A stretch of 35,113 nt of DNA from positions 1 to 35,113 of the forward strand of contig JAJBAY010000013.1 of the NCBI GenBank assembly GCA_020532515.1, written 5' to 3'. The position numbers and the translations under genes are program-made. The notes under the pieces were generated by a model. It saw only the letters and a program-made list of their open reading frames with translations, was not told where the DNA came from and made no database searches. Positions 31,940 to 35,113 of this stretch are shown piece after piece. This DNA comes from Candidatus Cloacimonadota bacterium (lineage in GTDB: Bacteria; Cloacimonadota; Cloacimonadia; Cloacimonadales; Cloacimonadaceae). Numbering within the stretch: the stretch's first letter is position 1; every line of letters begins with the position of its first letter.

Positions 31940-34900
31940 ATGAAAAAGTTTTTATTATTAATCGGCATCCTGGCGCTCGCGCTGGGACTGTTTGCCGATG
32001 TTACCATTGGCAGCGGAACCAGCACCCAAAGGCAGCCATTTGACGCATTATATGGGTTTGGAAGATCCGCAGACATCTATCTTGCATCCGAAATAAACGC
32101 CACGGGCAACATCACTCATCTGGGCTGGTATGTGGGACTAGCAACAAGCACCAGTATCCCCATCAAGATTTACCTTACCACCACCACTCAACCAGCCTGG
32201 CGCAAACACCCTGGGCAACCCTTACTGCCGGCTTAACTCCGGTTTATAATGCTACAGCCCAGTTTAACGCTTTGGGTTGGGCACAACTGGATATCACTGA
32301 TTTTGCCTACAACCACCAGACTTCAGGAAACCTGCTGGTCTTATGTGAGGCAAACTATACCGGCAGTGGTGCCGCCAGTACCGATTGTCCCGAATTCCGT
32401 TATACTAATGACGGCAATACGGGCAGCATGCATCAATACTGGCAACAAGACGGCGAAGCTCCCACATTTGACGGTAGGGTAACTGCAGACAGACCCAATA
32501 TCAAGTTTGATATGGTAAAAGAATATGATACCTGCGCAAATCCCTACCTTGCCACCTTGCCTTTGGTGGATTACAATGGCACTACTGCAGGTCTCACCAA
32601 TGATTATACGGCAGATATGTTTAGCGGTATGACTATCGACCCGAGGTATTGTACGGGGAAAGATTGGGTGGCCAAGTTAAGCATTTCCGAGGACGGTTTG
32701 CTCAATGTAAGCCTTGACGATCAGCCTGGTTCCCCATGGCAGTATATAAGTATGGTCCTGGTCAGCACAATCCCCAGCACGGAATCCCCGGCTGTTGTTT
32801 TGGCTCAGCATTGTACTGGCTATGGCCCTCTATCGATCACAAATTTCCCCGTCACAGCAGGCTATTATTATCTGATCGTGGATAACTTTCCTGGGCCTGA
32901 AGATATTCACTTCGTGCTGAATATTACCCATAGCATCTACCCTCCTGAACCAGCCAGCCTGGTATCGCCCGCAGACGGAGCTACAAATATTACGTTGGAT
33001 ACAACCCTGAATTGGGCCAGCGGCGGCGGGCAGGTGGATGGCTACAAGCTATCGCTGTGGGAAGATCTCTCTACGCACGCAGTTGAGATAGTAACAGATC
33101 TGGACCTGGGAATGCAAACCTCCTACAGCCCCACCCTGGGATCCGACAAGCATTATGGCTGGAAAGTGGTGCCTTACAACATCGCCGGAGACGCGGGAAA
33201 TTGCCCTACCTGGACCTTTACCACCCTGTACGATCCCACCATCTCCAGCTTCCCCTACTTTGAAGGTTTTGAAGTAGAGGCAGACACTTTGCCCCTGAAT
33301 TGGATCGCCACCGAAGCTGCCCCCAATGCAATTCAGCACTGGAAAGCAGCAGCTGCCTCAGATGGCCATGGTCCATCTGCCCCCGCATCCGGCTCATCCT
33401 TTGCCTGGCTGCACTGCTATATTGCCCAGACCAGCTATAATCCCTACAGCATGGTAAGCCCTCCCTTTGCCTTAGATGCTACGGCGAAACGCCTGAGCTA
33501 TCAATACTGGATTGGTGACGACACAGTGGCAGAGCCTCTGTTCGTGGATATCTCTACGGATCTGGCAAGCTGGACAACGCTCTACACGCACTCCAATGCC
33601 ACTAATACTTTGGCTTGGCATTACAATGTGATTAGTCTGGCACCTTACAGCTCGCAAACCGTTTACCTGCGCTTTAGAGGCGTGAGTAACTATAACAATG
33701 GCATGACAGACCTTGGCATTGATAGCGTCTGGATAGAAGATATTCCCAGCTATCCTATCCTCACCTGCAATCCCACCGGCATAAATTTTGGCGATGTGAT
33801 GCAAGGCGTACAGACTGGACCCCGGTACGTAACAATCACCAATACCGGTGGTGGCATCCTGAACCTCGTGGCCACAGATATTAGTATCTTAGCAAGCCCA
33901 GGAAACCTAGTTACCGATTTCAGCTTTGGCACCGAAAACCTGCCCGCAGCCTTAGCCACTGGCGAATCTGTGCTAATCCCCGTTTATGTAAACGCCACCA
34001 CTGAAGGCCCTCTTTATGGCAGCCTGCAAATCGTCAATAACCAGGGCCCCCAGCCCGCGTATGCTTACGTGGATCTGAGTGCAAACGGCCTGCCGGAAGG
34101 CATGGTAGCCATTGGTGATGGTCTTTCAAACCTTCAAATACCTATCAACCCTTACTATGACTATAGCTACAGCCAGAGCATCTTCCTGCAGAGCGAGATA
34201 GCTGTGGCAGATAAACGCATCGAAAAAGTATATTACTACTGGAATGGCGCTGCCGAAGCAAATGTGTCCAACGACTGGACGATGTATATGGGACACACCG
34301 CACTCACAGAATTTGCCGATGAGGACAGTTGGATCCCGCGGGCAAACCTGAGCCAGGTCTTCCAGGGTAATGTTGCCCTACCTGCCACCGCCGGTTGGAT
34401 CGAGATCACCCTCAATGCCCCCTTCCCGTATGATAACAGCGCCAACCTGGTGATCGCCGTGGACGAAAACGCAGAAGATTACGATGGAAGCTCAATGTAC
34501 TTCCTAGGTACTAATACCACCACGAACCGCAGCATTCGTTTTTACGATGATGACGAAAATCCAGATCCTGCTGCACCACCTACCGGAGATCTGGTGGCTG
34601 GCTATCCCAATCTAAAGCTGGGATTTATTGCTCCCCTCTTAGAGGCACCCGGTACTGTCACGCTTACCTGGCCCCAGGAAGAGGCAACTGATCTCCCTCG
34701 TACGGGTTTTGATCTTAGCTGGATACCATCCCTCTACGGTGGTACCCCCACCCATTACACCTTATATCTCAATCAAACTCAAAATAGCGATTGGATTTAC
34801 GATGGATTGGTATTCGAGAATCTCACCGGAACTTCCTTCAACACCGTCACTGATGGCAACCTCAGCTTCAACTATGGAGAATACTGGTGCTGGATGGTGG

Positions 34901-35113
34901 TAGCCCACAATAGCTATGGTTCCTCTGAGGACAATATCACCAACCGCTTCCAGATCGGAGAAGACCCCACCATCACCATTCCGCACACCCAGAACTTCGA
35001 TGCGGCCACCTTCCCTTATGGCTGGACTCAGGCCAATATCGGAATCAGTTCAGACCGTTGGTTTATATCCGAATCTGCAGAAGCCGGTGGTGAAGCCAAC
35101 GAGTTGGTGTGTG
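31940..35113 (+). CDS. Large secreted adhesin-like multidomain protein, frameshifted and open at the window end
   Basis: A secreted protein; the start at 31940 has AGGAGAG just upstream and begins with a signal peptide (MKKFLLLIGILALALGLFA). Codons run in frame to about 32177-32200, then coding sequence continues one frame earlier (from LAQTPWATLTAG) without a stop to base 35113, so a base is missing or extra there. Domains in order: a jelly-roll-like module (GSGTSTQRQPF... to about 32520), a middle beta region, a FnIII-like part (SLVSPADGATNITLDTTLNW), a cleaved-adhesin/choice-of-anchor J domain (FEGFEVEADTLPLNW, about 33250-33750), an ASH/anchor-D-like domain (about 33760-34090), a second jelly-roll-like module (34100-34630), a FnIII-like domain, and the start of a second cleaved-adhesin domain. 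It probably acts in adhesion or polymer binding. Confidence 0.7.
32177..32200 (+). other. Apparent frameshift in the adhesin gene
   Basis: Upstream reading gives IYLTTTT in frame 31940+3n; downstream reading is open as STSLAQTPWATLTAG one base earlier. The junction lies in ACCACCACCACTCAACCAGCC, a short trinucleotide run prone to slippage. A single-base deletion would explain it. It could be a sequencing or assembly error, a real mutation, or phase variation. Confidence 0.75.

Noticed and set aside
1-35113. CRISPR arrays, tRNA and rRNA genes
   Set aside because: No regularly spaced direct repeats and no cloverleaf or rRNA-like segments were recognised on reading either strand.

Overview
The window looks like part of the chromosome of an anaerobic, Gram-negative (diderm) bacterium. 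The evidence is a secretin-based type IV pilus, a complete Bat (aerotolerance) operon, an EtfA carrying a ferredoxin domain, and a very large secreted adhesin-like protein. The combination and protein style fit Candidatus Cloacimonadota (WWE1) best in my judgement, but no marker here proves that assignment.

Layout. (1) 1-103 is the 3' end of a group II intron (domains V and VI) on the + strand. It sits in and truncates a queE gene on the - strand (104-496). queE is last in a small - strand operon etfA > amidohydrolase > queE, driven by a clear sigma70-type promoter at 2926-2953. (2) A uracil-DNA-glycosylase-superfamily gene (3189-3845, +) is followed by a terminator and about 650 bases of repeat-rich intergenic DNA. 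(3) 4500-18741 on the - strand is one long type IV pilus locus. In transcription order it holds pilA, pilT, two minor prepilins, a 648-aa PilX/GspK-like protein, pilM, N, O, P, Q, a 769-aa Ig-like-repeat lipoprotein, pilB and pilC. A good -24/-12 (sigma54) promoter lies just upstream of pilA. (4) 18742-19416 is a 675-base divergent intergenic region whose right part could encode a structured RNA. (5) 19417-21447 (+) encodes a periplasmic PpiC-type peptidyl-prolyl isomerase with TPR-like repeats, ending at a strong terminator. (6) 21715-29495 (-) is an eight-gene Bat operon: moxR, DUF58, a BatD-like/DUF4381-like protein, batA, batB, batC, batD, batE. (7) rpmB (bL28) and a soluble cyclic-nucleotide-binding-domain histidine kinase follow on the - strand. 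(8) 30990-31939 is non-coding and repeat-rich, with two strong hairpins. From 31940 to the window edge a multi-domain secreted adhesin-like gene reads on the + strand, with an apparent frameshift near 32180-32200.

How the parts work together. PilB and PilT are the extension and retraction motors. PilC is the platform. PilM, N, O and P form the alignment complex linking the motor to the PilQ secretin. The prepilins form the fibre and its tip. The Ig-repeat lipoprotein and the large PilX-like protein are lineage-specific additions that may decorate or anchor the pilus. In the Bat operon, a MoxR ATPase and DUF58 protein are paired with two membrane-anchored vWA proteins and TPR partners, a layout associated with envelope complex assembly and stress tolerance. 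Prepilin peptidase (pilD), an EtfB partner and a response regulator for the kinase are not in the window.

The strongest candidates for something not yet described are the Ig-repeat lipoprotein translationally coupled to pilQ, the oversized pilin-like protein upstream of pilM, the possible structured RNA at 19066-19350, and a dispersed 25-bp-stem hairpin repeat found at two sites 27 kb apart.
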